The notes beneath the pieces were generated by a model. It did no database searches and was not told the DNA's origin. It saw only the letters and a program-made list of their open reading frames with translations. A stretch of DNA of 64,000 nt, from contig JBLHZY010000003.1 of assembly GCA_047631555.1 (NCBI GenBank), positions 62,001 to 126,000 of the forward strand. The letters are read 5' to 3'. Positions 63,813 to 64,000 of this stretch are shown piece after piece. The position numbers were made by a program, and so were the translations under genes. The DNA is from JBLHZY01 sp047631555 (GTDB lineage: Bacteria; Pseudomonadota; Alphaproteobacteria; Rhodobacterales; Rhodobacteraceae). Numbering within the stretch: position 1 is the first letter of the stretch; each line of letters opens with the position of its first letter.

Positions 63813-64000
63813 ATGGCTGGCGATAAATCGATAAAAGTTGGGATCATCATGGGCAGCCAATCGGATTGGCCTACTATGAGACTCGCGGCGGAAATTCTGG
63901 ATGAATTGGGTGTGGCCTATGAGGCAAAGATCGTCTCGGCGCATCGCACCCCAGATCGGCTTTGGGATTACGGCAAGGGCGCGGTTGATCGCGGGCTTAG
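63813..64000 (+). CDS. purE: 5-(carboxyamino)imidazole ribonucleotide mutase (PurE), N-terminal part
   Basis: The window ends 62 codons into this gene. MAGDKSIKVGIIMGSQSDWPT and AKIVSAHRTPDRLWDYGKGA match PurE: GSQSDWPTM binds CAIR/N5-CAIR phosphate and SAHRTP contains the catalytic His. It acts in purine synthesis. Incomplete at the right edge. GAAGG lies upstream of ATG 63813. Confidence 0.95.
   Translation, partial: MAGDKSIKVGIIMGSQSDWPTMRLAAEILDELGVAYEAKIVSAHRTPDRLWDYGKGAVDRGL

Overview
The window looks like chromosome of a marine alphaproteobacterium of the order Rhodobacterales (Roseobacter-like). Pointers are a class I lysyl-tRNA synthetase, an NDUFS4-like complex I accessory subunit, DUF1150 next to a small heat-shock protein, a fused ATP sulfurylase/APS kinase, an H-NS-like HvrA-type protein, a CtrA-like regulator, and host codon habits (frequent CTT for Leu and GCG for Ala). 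Assignments come from reading the sequence only; no database search was run.

Layout. 1-4057: end of a beta-keto-acid cleavage enzyme gene, a PcaB-like lyase, a Tet-type MFS exporter and a zinc alcohol dehydrogenase, closed by a terminator. 4058-16306: an accessory region that ends at the 3' end of a tRNA-Arg(UCU) gene. Its core, about 5.3-15.2 kb, is bounded by two nearly identical 77/78-bp direct repeats. It holds one leftward, tightly overlapping operon nqrA-B-C-D-E-F-apbE-nqrM-CBS for a sodium-pumping NADH:quinone oxidoreductase. Divergent from this are a five-heme periplasmic cytochrome c gene and a cation/proton antiporter gene. nqrM is a 59-codon gene that is easy to miss. NqrB is much shorter than the classical subunit and lacks a recognisable covalent-FMN motif. 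A methyltransferase gene and an HxlR regulator/membrane protein pair lie outside the repeats. No integrase or transposase is visible.

16.3-39 kb: mostly housekeeping genes: NDUFS4-like subunit, a G-quadruplex-type hairpin, uvrB, a CtrA-like response regulator with a degraded receiver domain, a hemerythrin, a large beta-helix protein, class I lysS, a TerB-like protein, PBP4-type DacB, nadD, ettA, two cold-shock genes with matching leaders, a PhnA-like protein, and the tamA-tamB pair.

39-64 kb: the glycine cleavage operon gcvT-gcvH-gcvP behind a tandem glycine riboswitch, gltX, a PfkB-type sugar kinase, a VOC protein divergent from soxR with a textbook SoxR promoter between them, nadE, an 18-repeat MORN protein, a 2-hydroxyacid dehydrogenase-csaA-proC cluster, ybjN-like and ubiK-like genes, lgt-midA-pgeF, a 50-residue small protein, a Hint-domain protein, lrp and trxB (divergent), sat-cysC, an H-NS-like gene, DUF1150-hsp20, a DUF465 protein and the start of purE.

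The most notable unit is the repeat-flanked respiratory island. NQR exports sodium while oxidising NADH, the antiporter could couple that gradient to protons, and the multiheme cytochrome, which shares a short control region with nqrA, could be a linked redox partner. This functional link is inference from gene order.
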